This document shows, in pieces, positions 5,523 to 12,990 of a stretch of DNA of 18,049 bases. The DNA is taken from the NCBI GenBank assembly GCA_964356135.1, contig CAYHGV010000062.1, positions 1-18,049 on the forward strand. The letters are read 5' to 3'. Each line of letters opens with the position of its first letter. Position 1 is the stretch's first letter. The position numbers were made by a program, and so were the translations under genes. The DNA comes from CAYHGV01 sp964356135. GTDB lineage: Bacteria > Hydrothermota > Tepidihabitantia > CAYHGV01. Below the pieces are notes generated by a model, which searched no databases, was not told the origin of the DNA, and saw only the letters and a program-made list of their open reading frames with translations.

Positions 5523-7929
5523 GTGCCAGATCTACTACCTGGTCGTTTTCTTTCAGGGTAATGAGACGGGTGCCAATTGTTGCCCGACCCTGGAGTTTGA
5601 CATCGGAAACTTTCAACCGGATGACCGCACCGGTTTTGGTGATAATGATAACCTCATCTTTATCTTTGACGCCGTACGCTTTGACCAGCGAACCGGATTT
5701 GTCGCTCACCTTACCGCATGCCATGCCCATGCCGCCCCGACCCTTAACGCCGAAGAGCGAATAGCTCGACCGTTTGCCAAACCCTAGTTCGGTGATGACG
5801 AGAATTGATTCGTCTTTTTTGATGATCGTGCCGTTGATGACGGCATCGGTTTTGGCGAGTTTAATCCCGCGCACACCGGCGGCAGTCCGGCCCATTTCCC
5901 GGACCTGTTTTTCCTTGAACCGGATACTGCGTCCGAGCCGGGTGACGATCATAATTTCATCTTTTCCGGTTGTCATTAGGGTATCGATGAGCTCGTCGCT
6001 CTTATTGAGTTTGATTGCTCCGATCCCTTTTTTCCGGGGATTGGCAAACTCGGCCAGAGTCGTCTTTTTTACCGTCCCCTGCCTGGTGACGATAAAGACA
6101 TAGCGCTCACGGGTGAACTCCCGCACCGACAAATACGAGCTGATACGTTCGTCTTTTTCTAATTCGACGAGGTTGATAATTGGTCTGCCTTTGGAGCTGT
6201 GCGAGCCTACCGGTATCTCGTAGACCTTAAGCCAGTAAGCCCGCCCTTTATCGGTAAAGAACAATAGGTAATCGTGGGTGGAGGCGGTTATCAATCCGGC
6301 AACAAAGTCATCATCGGCAACATCGATGCCTGACCGACCTTCGGCACCCTTGCCCTGGCGTCGATAGACCGAGACCGGCATCCGTTTAATATAGCCCCGA
6401 TGGGTGATGGTGACGACGACATCCTCATCGGCAATCAGGTCTTCGATCTTGAGTTCCTCGACCTTGCCCTCGATAATTTCGGTTCGCCGTTCGTCGCCGA
6501 ACCGTTTTTTAATTTCGAGCAACTCTTCCTTGATGAGATTCATCATTGCCCGTTTCGAGCCCAGGAGTTCTTCCAGGCGGGCAATCTCTATGATGGTGGC
6601 GAGGTACTCGTCGTTGATTTTGCTCTGTTCGAGGTTGGTCAGCCGGGCGAGTTTCATGTCTAAAATCGCCTGTGCCTGAATTTCGCTCAGCTTGAACCGC
6701 TTCATCAAGCCGGTTTTTGCAGCTTCCGGGTCTTTCGAGTTTTTAATCAAGGTGATGACCGCATCCAGATGTTTTAAGGCGATTTTCAAACCTTCGAGGA
6801 TGTGGGCACGGTCGGATGCTTGTTTGAGCAGGAATTTTGTGCGGCGGAAGACGACCTGGTAGCGAAAGTCCAAGAAAAGGCTTAAGAGTTCCTTGAGGTT
6901 TAAAATCTTTGGGGTATTGTCGACCAGAGTCAAAAGGATAATACCGAAGGTTGACTGGAGGGGAGTGTTGTGGTAGAGCCGGTTGAGGATTATTTCCGGC
7001 ACCGCATCTCGTTTTAAATCGATCGCGATCCGCATCCCATCCCGGTCCGATTCATCGCGCAGGTCAGAGATACCTTCAACCTTTTTTTCTTTGACCAAAG
7101 TGGCGATTCGTTCAATCAGGGTAGATTTATTTACCTGGTAGGGAACCTCGGTGATGAGAATCTGATTTTTCCCCGCCTTTGATTCTTCGAGGCGCACCCT
7201 GCCCCGGACGACCACCCGGCCTCTACCCGTTTTGTACGCCTGTTCGATTCCCTCCCGGCCGATGATGACTCCGCCGGTCGGGAAATCAGGGCCCTTAACA
7301 TACTTCAATAAGTCGTTGACGCTCGTATCCGGTTTTTCAATGACTTTAACCAGGGCATCAACCAGCTCAACAAAATTATGGGGTGGAATGTTGGTTGCCA
7401 TCCCGACCGCGATGCCCGAGGCGCCATTTACGAGCAGGACCGGGAAACTGGCGGGCAGGATTTTCGGTTCTTTCAATCGTCCGTCAAAATTCGGAGTAAA
7501 GTCAACTGTGTCTTTGTCCAGATCCCGTAACAGCTCTTCCGCCAGAATCGAGAGCCGGGCTTCGGTGTAGCGGTAGGCAGCGGCTGCATCGCCGTCGATC
7601 GATCCGAAATTTCCCTGCCCGCCAATCAGCGGGTAGCGGAGGGAAAAGCTCTGAGCCATTCGCACCAGCGCATCATAGATTGCCATGTCACCGTGCGGAT
7701 GGTATTTGCCCAACACGTCACCGACGACGGTTGCCGACTTTTTAAAGGGCCGGGTATGGAGTAAACCCAATTCGAACATCGAATAGAGGATCCGGCGCTG
7801 CACTGGCTTCAAGCCGTCGCGGACATCGGGCAGCGCCCGGCCGACAATCACCGACATTGCATAGTCGAGATACGACTTGCGAACTTCGTCTTCGATATAA
7901 ACCGAAACAATTCCTTCTTCTTTTGCCAT
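5503..7929 (-). CDS. gyrA: DNA gyrase subunit A
   Basis: Breakage-reunion subunit of the type IIA topoisomerase that introduces negative supercoils together with GyrB; cytoplasmic, acting on DNA. At 808 residues it has normal length. The N-terminal core begins with 'DYAMSVIVGRALPDVRDGLKPVQRRILY' (residues 22-49). The catalytic tyrosine is Y121 in 'AAYRYTEARL'. The quinolone-determining loop reads YHPHGDMAIYD: the position equivalent to E. coli Ser83 is Met82, while Asp87 is kept (D86). The C-terminal beta-pinwheel follows from about residue 500. The GyrA-box position (525-531) reads QGKGAEG instead of the usual Q(R/K)RGG(R/K)G, so the box is degenerate. ParC/topoisomerase IV is the alternative, but length and the six-bladed-type C-terminal repeats favour GyrA. 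No gyrB is present nearby. The gene has its own strong promoter with practically no 5' leader and no Shine-Dalgarno. Confidence 0.96.
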   Translation of the reverse strand: MAKEEGIVSVYIEDEVRKSYLDYAMSVIVGRALPDVRDGLKPVQRRILYSMFELGLLHTRPFKKSATVVGDVLGKYHPHGDMAIYDALVRMAQSFSLRYPLIGGQGNFGSIDGDAAAAYRYTEARLSILAEELLRDLDKDTVDFTPNFDGRLKEPKILPASFPVLLVNGASGIAVGMATNIPPHNFVELVDALVKVIEKPDTSVNDLLKYVKGPDFPTGGVIIGREGIEQAYKTGRGRVVVRGRVRLEESKAGKNQILITEVPYQVNKSTLIERIATLVKEKKVEGISDLRDESDRDGMRIAIDLKRDAVPEIILNRLYHNTPLQSTFGIILLTLVDNTPKILNLKELLSLFLDFRYQVVFRRTKFLLKQASDRAHILEGLKIALKHLDAVITLIKNSKDPEAAKTGLMKRFKLSEIQAQAILDMKLARLTNLEQSKINDEYLATIIEIARLEELLGSKRAMMNLIKEELLEIKKRFGDERRTEIIEGKVEELKIEDLIADEDVVVTITHRGYIKRMPVSVYRRQGKGAEGRSGIDVADDDFVAGLITASTHDYLLFFTDKGRAYWLKVYEIPVGSHSSKGRPIINLVELEKDERISSYLSVREFTRERYVFIVTRQGTVKKTTLAEFANPRKKGIGAIKLNKSDELIDTLMTTGKDEIMIVTRLGRSIRFKEKQVREMGRTAAGVRGIKLAKTDAVINGTIIKKDESILVITELGFGKRSSYSLFGVKGRGGMGMACGKVSDKSGSLVKAYGVKDKDEVIIITKTGAVIRLKVSDVKLQGRATIGTRLITLKENDQVVDLARVETEA

Positions 7930-7934
7930 AGAGA

Positions 7935-7963
7935 AGTATACTAACGAATTGTAGCGATGTCAA
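7935..7963 (-). promoter_or_regulatory. Strong sigma70-type promoter of gyrA, predicted leaderless
   Basis: On the minus strand a perfect -35 TTGACA (7958-7963) is followed by an exact 17-bp spacer and a -10 TATACT (7935-7940, 5 of 6 matches to TATAAT). Only five bases (TCTCT) separate the -10 box from the gyrA ATG at 7929, so transcription would begin at or next to the A of the start codon. No ribosome-binding site fits in this space. Confidence 0.75.
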
Positions 7964-7984
7964 TTGCAGGGAAAAATAAATTTT

Positions 7985-8212
7985 GGGGTCAGGCTTGACA
8001 TTCAGGACTGACAAAGTGTTAAAATTATCACGAAATGCGGCGCGTCCAAATAAGTAAATGGACGCGACAAAGATGGAGTCCGCCACGTATCTTGGCGGAC
8101 GACATCAAAACACGAAAGGACGAAATGCACGAAAAAATATATAGTGTTTTCAATTGTTTAAAAATTTCGTGTTTTCTAAGTTTCGTGACTTTAGTGGTAA
8201 AAAGGCTTTTTC
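7985..8212 (+). repeat. Composite intergenic repeat block (REP-like word, copy B element, CACGAA inverted repeats)
   Basis: This fills most of the 354-bp gap between the divergent gyrA and 8284 genes. It starts with GGGGTCAGGCTTGACATTCAG (7985 on), a word repeated at 9227 and 15941. Then comes copy B (8029-8128) of the repeat at 4398, with stems GCGTCCA/TGGACGC (8042-8048, 8059-8065) and a perfect GTCCGCCA/TGGCGGAC (8078-8085, 8093-8100). It ends with CACGAAAGGACGAAATGCACG followed by inverted TTTCGTG words near 8163-8186, giving an inverted-repeat arrangement. No convincing protein is encoded. Confidence 0.7.
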
Positions 8213-8233
8213 AGTGATCTCAAATGATTTTCC

Positions 8234-8261
8234 TTGACAAAACCGCATTATCGGTTACTGT
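8234..8261 (+). promoter_or_regulatory. Possible promoter for the secreted Ig-tail protein
   Basis: A perfect -35 TTGACA (8234-8239), a 16-bp spacer and a poor -10 TACTGT (8256-8261). It lies just upstream of the Shine-Dalgarno at 8272-8280 and the ATG at 8284, so spacing would give a normal short leader. The weak -10 limits confidence. Confidence 0.4.
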
Positions 8262-8283
8262 GGCAAACGTAAAAGGAGGTTCG

Positions 8284-9222
8284 ATGATGCGTCGGATCGT
8301 TTTCATTGTGCCGTTAGTGCTGGCAGTACAGCTCGGAGCTTTACCGGCAGTACAGTATCGAGATGATGGACTCACCGGTGTTCCGACCCGGGTGCTGGTC
8401 GTCGGAGATTCGGTCACGGTTATCCTTTCGCTGCTCGGAATTGCCGAAGCGCTTACCTTCAATCAATCCCAGGTGCCGCAAAATTTTTTGGAGTACGAGT
8501 GGGGTATTTATTTCGATGCCGACAGTAACGCCGCCACCGGCGACACGGTCGGTTTCGATGTCAGCATCGCGCTCACGCACTTCAAATCGGACGATTCGAC
8601 ATTCTGGACTACAATGCTTGATGGCACTCAATGGAATACCTGGATCTGGAAAGGTCATGTTGGTACTCTTGCCCATGCCATCAAGGTGAATGTTGATTAT
8701 ATCGCCAATACTATTGTTATGGTCGGCAGCAAATCGTGGCCCGAACTGGCGAATGTCGACGAATCTGACCGTTTCTACTGCCGGACATTGTATTGGGCTC
8801 CGGCCGGAATAGCCCGCGATTATACGGAGAAGGTTTCAGGAAACAATTTCATCAATGACCCCGAGGGCGATGTTCCCTATCCGTTCATGGATATTGTGCG
8901 GGGGGAGTTTAATGTCGTCGTGACTCCGGTAGCCGAGGGGGCTCGGCACGACTTCCCGCCCCGATTCAATTTTCGGGTAAACCCCGAGGTTGGTTTGTAT
9001 CGGTCGACTGCGATCCGATTTGAGTTGCCAGAATTCAGCGATGTAACACTGAAAATATTCAATTCTCTGGGCAGAGAAGCGGCGACACTCCTCAACCGAT
9101 CGCTGCCGGCGGGCAGCTATAAACTCGAATGGGATGCCCGAAACGAACCAGGCGGAGTATATTTCATCCGTCTGCAAGCGAACGAGTTTGCTCAAACAAA
9201 AAAGGTGACGGTAGAAAAATAA
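8284..9222 (+). CDS. Secreted protein with C-terminal FlgD/T9SS-like Ig sorting module
   Basis: The start chosen is the ATG pair at 8284/8287, preceded by AAAGGAGGT (8272-8280); an in-frame ATG at 8224 is open but lacks a ribosome site and would hide the signal peptide. From 8287 the protein opens with a classical signal peptide (MRRIVFIVPLVLAVQLGALPA). The middle has an extracellular-type beta domain with 'WGIYFDADSNAATGDTVGFD', an Asp-rich segment reminiscent of calcium- or carbohydrate-binding modules. The last 75 residues ('STAIRFELPEFSDVTLKIFNSLGRE' to 'GGVYFIRLQANEF..KKVTVEK') match the FlgD Ig-like / type IX-style C-terminal domain found on exported proteins of FCB-type bacteria. The function of the middle domain is unknown. 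A repeat palindrome directly follows the stop. Confidence 0.85.
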   Translation: MMRRIVFIVPLVLAVQLGALPAVQYRDDGLTGVPTRVLVVGDSVTVILSLLGIAEALTFNQSQVPQNFLEYEWGIYFDADSNAATGDTVGFDVSIALTHFKSDDSTFWTTMLDGTQWNTWIWKGHVGTLAHAIKVNVDYIANTIVMVGSKSWPELANVDESDRFYCRTLYWAPAGIARDYTEKVSGNNFINDPEGDVPYPFMDIVRGEFNVVVTPVAEGARHDFPPRFNFRVNPEVGLYRSTAIRFELPEFSDVTLKIFNSLGREAATLLNRSLPAGSYKLEWDARNEPGGVYFIRLQANEFAQTKKVTVEK

Positions 9223-9226
9223 TCCT

Positions 9227-9250
9227 GGGGTCAGGCCTGACATTCAGAAC
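9227..9250 (+). repeat. REP-like element with perfect GTCAGGCCTGAC palindrome
   Basis: GGGGTCAGGCCTGACATTCAG begins four bases after the stop at 9222. GTCAGGCCTGAC (9229-9240) is a perfect 12-bp palindrome. The same word, with CTT for CCT, occurs at 7985 and 15941, and its reverse complement start (GCCTGACCCC) at 13886-13895, right after the SUMF1 gene. Two of the four copies immediately follow stop codons. Confidence 0.7.
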
Positions 9251-9356
9251 ATTTTCGCATCGGACGTTGTAAAGCCTTCCCTTCTCGGATGGTTTTCTTG
9301 TCCGGCAATCCATAAATGAATTTACAATATGATACCCTACCCGGTGCAGGGTTCTA

Positions 9357-9385
9357 TTGACAGGTGAGGCCGTTAGAGATAGGAT
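9357..9385 (+). promoter_or_regulatory. Promoter candidate adjacent to the glycosyltransferase start
   Basis: A perfect -35 TTGACA (9357-9362), exact 17-bp spacer, and -10-like TAGGAT (9380-9385, 4 of 6). The -10 ends three bases before a TTG and nine before a GTG start candidate, so the transcript would have a leader of only about three bases or none. Confidence 0.5.
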
Positions 9386-9394
9386 AGTTTGAAC

Positions 9395-11692
9395 GTGAAG
9401 AGCAAGGAATCATTGAACATCAAAAAAAATTATTTGAAGCGGATAGCCGTTATCGGCAACTATCTGCCGCGTCGATGTGGTATTGCGACCTTCACGACCG
9501 ATTTGTGCGAAGGGATAGCGTCCGAATACAAAAAGCTGAACTGCTTCGCGGTCGCAGTCAACGATATCGAAACCGGCTATACCTACCCTGCGCGGGTCCG
9601 TTTTGAATTGACCGAAAGCGATGTCGTTTCGTACCGGCGGTGCGCCGATTTTCTGAACATTAACAACGTCGATGTCGTCTCCCTGCAGCACGAGTATGGT
9701 ATCTACGGAGGTCTGGCGGGGAGCCATATCCTCGTTCTGTTGCGCGAACTGCGCATGCCCCTGGTTACTACCCTCCATACCGTTCTGCGTGAACCCGATT
9801 CAAATCAGCGTCAGGTTATGGAAGAATTGATTCGCCTGTCGGATCGGCTGGTGGTCATGAGTCAACGGGCTCGGGAATTTATGCAAGAAATCTACAAGGC
9901 ACCTCAAAAGAAAATTGAAATAATTCCCCACGGTATTCCCGACATTCCCTTTGTTGACCCGAAATCCCACAAAGACCAGTTTGGCGTTGAGGGAAAATTG
10001 GTCCTGCTTACTTTTGGGCTGATTGCGCCGAGCAAAGGTATCGAAAACGTCATCAAAGCTTTGCCCGCTGTCCTCGCGCGGTATCCCAACACGGTCTATA
10101 TCGTGGTGGGTGCCACGCACCCCACTATTCTGAAACAGGAAGGTGAGTCCTATCGTCTTTCTTTAGAACTTCTGGCGAAAGACTATGGAGTAGAAAAAGC
10201 AATCATCTTTCATAATCGTTTCGTAAGTTTAGAAGAACTCATTGAGTTCATCTGTGCAACCGACATCTATATCACGCCCTACATCAACCAGGCGCAGATC
10301 GTCTCGGGAACTTTAGCCTACGTTGTCGGAGCGGGACAGCCGGTGATTTCGACTCCGTACTGGTATGCCCAAGAGCTCCTGGCTGATAATCGGGGTGTGC
10401 TTGTTCCCTTTAATGATCACGAGGCTCTCGCCGGACAGGTGATTGATCTGCTCGACCACGAGGTCAAACGAAACAGTATCCGTAAACGGTGCTACAGCTA
10501 TGGCAGGAAAATGATCTGGCCGGCGATTGCTCGCCGTTATATTCAGTGTTTTGGAAGTGCCTACGACGAACGGATGCGTGGTCGGCGCGCCATTTTCGCG
10601 GCTAAGACCCTGAGCCAGCGGCCACCCGACCTGCCGTTACTGAACCTCAGCCATCTATTTTCTTTGACCGATGATACCGGCATACTCCAGCATGCCGTTT
10701 CGATTGTTCCCAATTACAAAGAAGGCTACACGACCGATGATAATGCTCGGGCGCTCATCCTGACCACGATGCTTGAAGAAATCACTCAGGAAACAAAGCA
10801 CAAGGTCGATAAACTTGCCATCCACTATCTTTCGTTTCTCTTGTATGCCTTCAACCCGACACTTGGCCGGTTTCGCAATTTCCTTTCGTACGACCGGAGA
10901 TGGTTAGAAGAATCAGGCTCGGAAGACAGTCACGGACGGGCACTCTGGTCGTTGGGAATTGTTTTAGGGCGATCGAAATCTCACGAACTGCGCGGCGTGG
11001 CTGGTCGGTTGTTCAGCATTGCGTTGCCCGCGACATTACAATTTACGAGTCCGCGCGCCTGGTCGTTCATCCTCATCGGTATCCACGAATACCTGCGGCG
11101 CTTTTCGGGTGATAGAGTCGCCCAGAACGTCCAGGAGGTTCTTGCCGAAAAATTAATGGATTTATATCGCCGTAATAGTTCGGCTGATTGGCCGTGGTTT
11201 GAAGACATTCTGACCTATTCCAATGCCAAGATGCCCTATGCGTTACTTTTGTGCGGACAGCGGTTGTCGAGAAACGACATGAAAGAGGTTGCTCTCACGA
11301 CCCTTGATTGGCTGACAGCAATTCAACAATCGAAGGGAGGTTTCTTCGAGCCTATTGGCAGCAACGGATTTTATCGCCGGGGAGGGGAACGGGCTTATTT
11401 TGACCAGCAACCAATTGAGGCATTTGGGATGATTTTAGCCTGTCTCGAAGCGTACCGGGTCACGGCTGAGAACCGCTGGTACAAAGAAGCGCAATGTGCC
11501 TTCGAGTGGTTTCTGGGGCGCAACATCGGCCGTCTTCCGCTGTACGACCCGACTACCGGTGGTTGTTGCGATAGTTTACATTCCGACCGCATCAGTGAAA
11601 ATCAGGGTGCGGAATCGACTTTGGCGTTTCTACTTTCTCTGCTCGAAATGCGACAGGCAGAGCATGCTCTCATAATTCCAACCCAGGAGTGA
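9395..11692 (+). CDS. GT4-type glycosyltransferase with C-terminal alpha-helical (toroid-like) domain
   Basis: A two-domain protein of about 765 residues. Residues about 18-400 form a GT-B glycosyltransferase of family GT4 type: an N-terminal Rossmann start with 'PRRCGIATFTTDLCEG', 'HEYGIYGG', 'TLHTVL', 'IIPHGIPD', then 'LLTFGLIAPSKGIENVI' and the donor-site stretch 'SGTLAYVVGAGQPVISTPYWYA'. Residues about 410-767 are helical with 'PNYKEGYTTDDNARALI', 'GGFFEPIGSNGFYRRGG' and 'ISENQGAEST', a pattern of alpha/alpha-barrel domains that accompany such transferases. The start is uncertain: TTG at 9389 or GTG at 9395; GTG is preferred because the promoter's -10 box ends at 9385, leaving TTG probably outside the transcript. 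The GH130 gene follows three bases after the stop. The donor is probably a nucleotide-mannose or similar sugar, but this is inferred from the neighbour. Confidence 0.9.
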   Translation: MKSKESLNIKKNYLKRIAVIGNYLPRRCGIATFTTDLCEGIASEYKKLNCFAVAVNDIETGYTYPARVRFELTESDVVSYRRCADFLNINNVDVVSLQHEYGIYGGLAGSHILVLLRELRMPLVTTLHTVLREPDSNQRQVMEELIRLSDRLVVMSQRAREFMQEIYKAPQKKIEIIPHGIPDIPFVDPKSHKDQFGVEGKLVLLTFGLIAPSKGIENVIKALPAVLARYPNTVYIVVGATHPTILKQEGESYRLSLELLAKDYGVEKAIIFHNRFVSLEELIEFICATDIYITPYINQAQIVSGTLAYVVGAGQPVISTPYWYAQELLADNRGVLVPFNDHEALAGQVIDLLDHEVKRNSIRKRCYSYGRKMIWPAIARRYIQCFGSAYDERMRGRRAIFAAKTLSQRPPDLPLLNLSHLFSLTDDTGILQHAVSIVPNYKEGYTTDDNARALILTTMLEEITQETKHKVDKLAIHYLSFLLYAFNPTLGRFRNFLSYDRRWLEESGSEDSHGRALWSLGIVLGRSKSHELRGVAGRLFSIALPATLQFTSPRAWSFILIGIHEYLRRFSGDRVAQNVQEVLAEKLMDLYRRNSSADWPWFEDILTYSNAKMPYALLLCGQRLSRNDMKEVALTTLDWLTAIQQSKGGFFEPIGSNGFYRRGGERAYFDQQPIEAFGMILACLEAYRVTAENRWYKEAQCAFEWFLGRNIGRLPLYDPTTGGCCDSLHSDRISENQGAESTLAFLLSLLEMRQAEHALIIPTQE

Positions 11693-11695
11693 ACG

Positions 11696-12661
11696 ATGAA
11701 TAACCAACCCGAAGAACTGTTTCGCCGACATCCCCACAACCCGATTCTCACTGCCCGGGACTGGCCCTATCCGGTCAATAGCGTTTTCAATCCTGGGGCT
11801 ACCCTCTTACCCGACGGCACAACGCTGCTTTTGTGCCGGGTTGAAGATCGCAGTGGACGTTCTCACCTCTCGAGTGCCCGTTCGCGAAACGGCATCGATG
11901 ACTGGCAGATCGATTCCCAACCGACGCTGGTGCCCGACCCGGAAAACCACCCTGAAGAAACTTGGGGGATCGAGGATGCCCGGATAACCTATGCCCCGGA
12001 ATTGGGCAAGTATGCAATCGCCTATACTTCGTATTCGCCCGGTGGACCCGGTGTCTCGCTGGCGCTGACCCGGGATTTTCGGCACTTCGAACGATTTGGC
12101 GTCGTCATGCTTCCGCAGGACAAAGACGCGGCACTCCTTCCCCGGCGCATTGACGGTTACTGGGCATTAATCCACCGACCGATGGACACATTCGGAAACC
12201 ATATCTGGCTTTCTTATTCGCCCGACCTCCATCACTGGGGACGACATAAGCTTATCCTTCGAGCGCGGCGCGGTGTCTGGTGGGATGCCAACAAAATTGG
12301 GCTCTCCCCGCCGCTGATTGAAACGGCGCACGGGTGGCTTATGATTTACCACGGCGTCCGGCAAACCGCAAGCGGGTCGCTCTATCGACTTGGCCTTGCT
12401 CTATTCGACCTCATCAATCCAGAACTGTGCCTGCGGCAAAGCACGGTCTGGGTTTTTGGACCTGAAGCTCCGTTCGAACGCGAAGGCGATGTGCCCAATG
12501 TCGTTTTTTCCTGTGGGTACACGCTGGCAGCGGACGGCGACACGCTCAACCTGTATTACGGTTGTGCGGACAGCACTGTTGCCCTCGCCCACGCCAGCGT
12601 TCAGACGCTCCTCGATTGGTTGAAAAAGAATGGAGTCCCGCCCAGCGAATGCCCGGAATAA
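11696..12661 (+). CDS. GH130-family glycoside phosphorylase/hydrolase (mannoside-type)
   Basis: A 321-residue five-bladed beta-propeller protein of glycoside hydrolase family 130, whose members cleave beta-mannosides by phosphorolysis or hydrolysis. Landmarks in order: 'HPHNPILTARDWPYPVNSVFNPGA' (12-35), 'TWGIEDARIT' (89-98, containing the expected catalytic acid Asp94), 'DKDAALLPRRIDGYWALIHRP' (142-162), 'GVWWDANKIGLSPPLIET' (193-210), 'GWLMIYHGV' and 'LYYGCADSTVALA'. The Shine-Dalgarno AGGAG (11685-11689) lies within the end of the glycosyltransferase gene, three bases separate the genes, and coupling is likely. No signal peptide, so it is cytoplasmic. Beta-1,2- versus beta-1,4-mannoside specificity, and phosphorylase versus hydrolase, cannot be decided by eye. 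Together with the GT4 protein it suggests synthesis and recycling of an intracellular mannose glycan. Confidence 0.92.
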   Translation: MNNQPEELFRRHPHNPILTARDWPYPVNSVFNPGATLLPDGTTLLLCRVEDRSGRSHLSSARSRNGIDDWQIDSQPTLVPDPENHPEETWGIEDARITYAPELGKYAIAYTSYSPGGPGVSLALTRDFRHFERFGVVMLPQDKDAALLPRRIDGYWALIHRPMDTFGNHIWLSYSPDLHHWGRHKLILRARRGVWWDANKIGLSPPLIETAHGWLMIYHGVRQTASGSLYRLGLALFDLINPELCLRQSTVWVFGPEAPFEREGDVPNVVFSCGYTLAADGDTLNLYYGCADSTVALAHASVQTLLDWLKKNGVPPSECPE

Positions 12662-12718
12662 ATAATTTTTAATTATTGGAAAAACGGCGACTGGAGCTTG
12701 TCTGAAAAACCATTATAG

Positions 12719-12990
12719 TCATTGCGAGCGACCCTTTCGCTTTCGCCTCGTTTCGTCGAAGACCCGACCCTTCGGGAGGCGCTGTCATTCTGAGTCCGCC
12801 AAGAAGTGTGGCGGACGAAGAATCTCAGTATTGACAACATGTTGAGTGAGATTGCGGAGCCTGTTGATGTCCCTCCGCTCCATCTATGCTTCGCATTTCC
12901 GAGTTTGGCTCGGCGGCACCTTTGGTGCCGATTCGAGCCACCAACGAGGAATCTCCGGGTTTGACTCGGTTGCTCCTCGCAACGATGTTT
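12719..12990 (+). repeat. Composite dispersed-repeat block with inverted ends
   Basis: The 323-bp gap after the GH130 gene is mostly repeat. It begins TCATTGCGAGCGACC (12719) and ends in the inverted form GCTCCTCGCAACGAT (12972-12986). Inside are TCATTCTGAG (12785-12794) paired with GAAGAATCTCAG (12817-12828), flanking a perfect GTCCGCCA/TGGCGGAC stem (12794-12801, 12809-12816). Next is TGAGATTGC (12847-12855), which with the final GCTCCTCGCAA frames an enlarged copy of the 4934-4969 repeat. It holds a nested hairpin: GGCTCG/CGAGCC (12907-12912, 12934-12939) around CGGCACC/GGTGCCG (12914-12920, 12924-12930). Its right end runs into the next gene's start codon. Confidence 0.7.

Noticed and set aside
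6400..6663. Plus-strand frames opposite gyrA
   Set aside because: They are antisense shadows produced by codon bias in gyrA, with no ribosome sites or conserved domains.
7742..8086. Minus-strand frame overlapping the gyrA start
   Set aside because: It is out of frame with gyrA, mostly shadows its coding sequence and extends into repeat DNA.
8035..8217. 60-residue frame in the gyrA upstream gap
   Set aside because: It is a translation of the copy B repeat and CACGAA words, without family features or a ribosome site.
8224..8283. Upstream ATG extension of the secreted Ig-tail protein
   Set aside because: It would start before the Shine-Dalgarno and inside the likely promoter, and would bury the signal peptide.
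12886..12984. Longer N-terminus of the SUMF1 protein
   Set aside because: The extra residues are encoded by repeat and hairpin DNA and would place the signal peptide internally.
12785..12990. Insertion sequence
   Set aside because: Inverted ends are present but no transposase frame is found; it is better called a non-autonomous repeat block.
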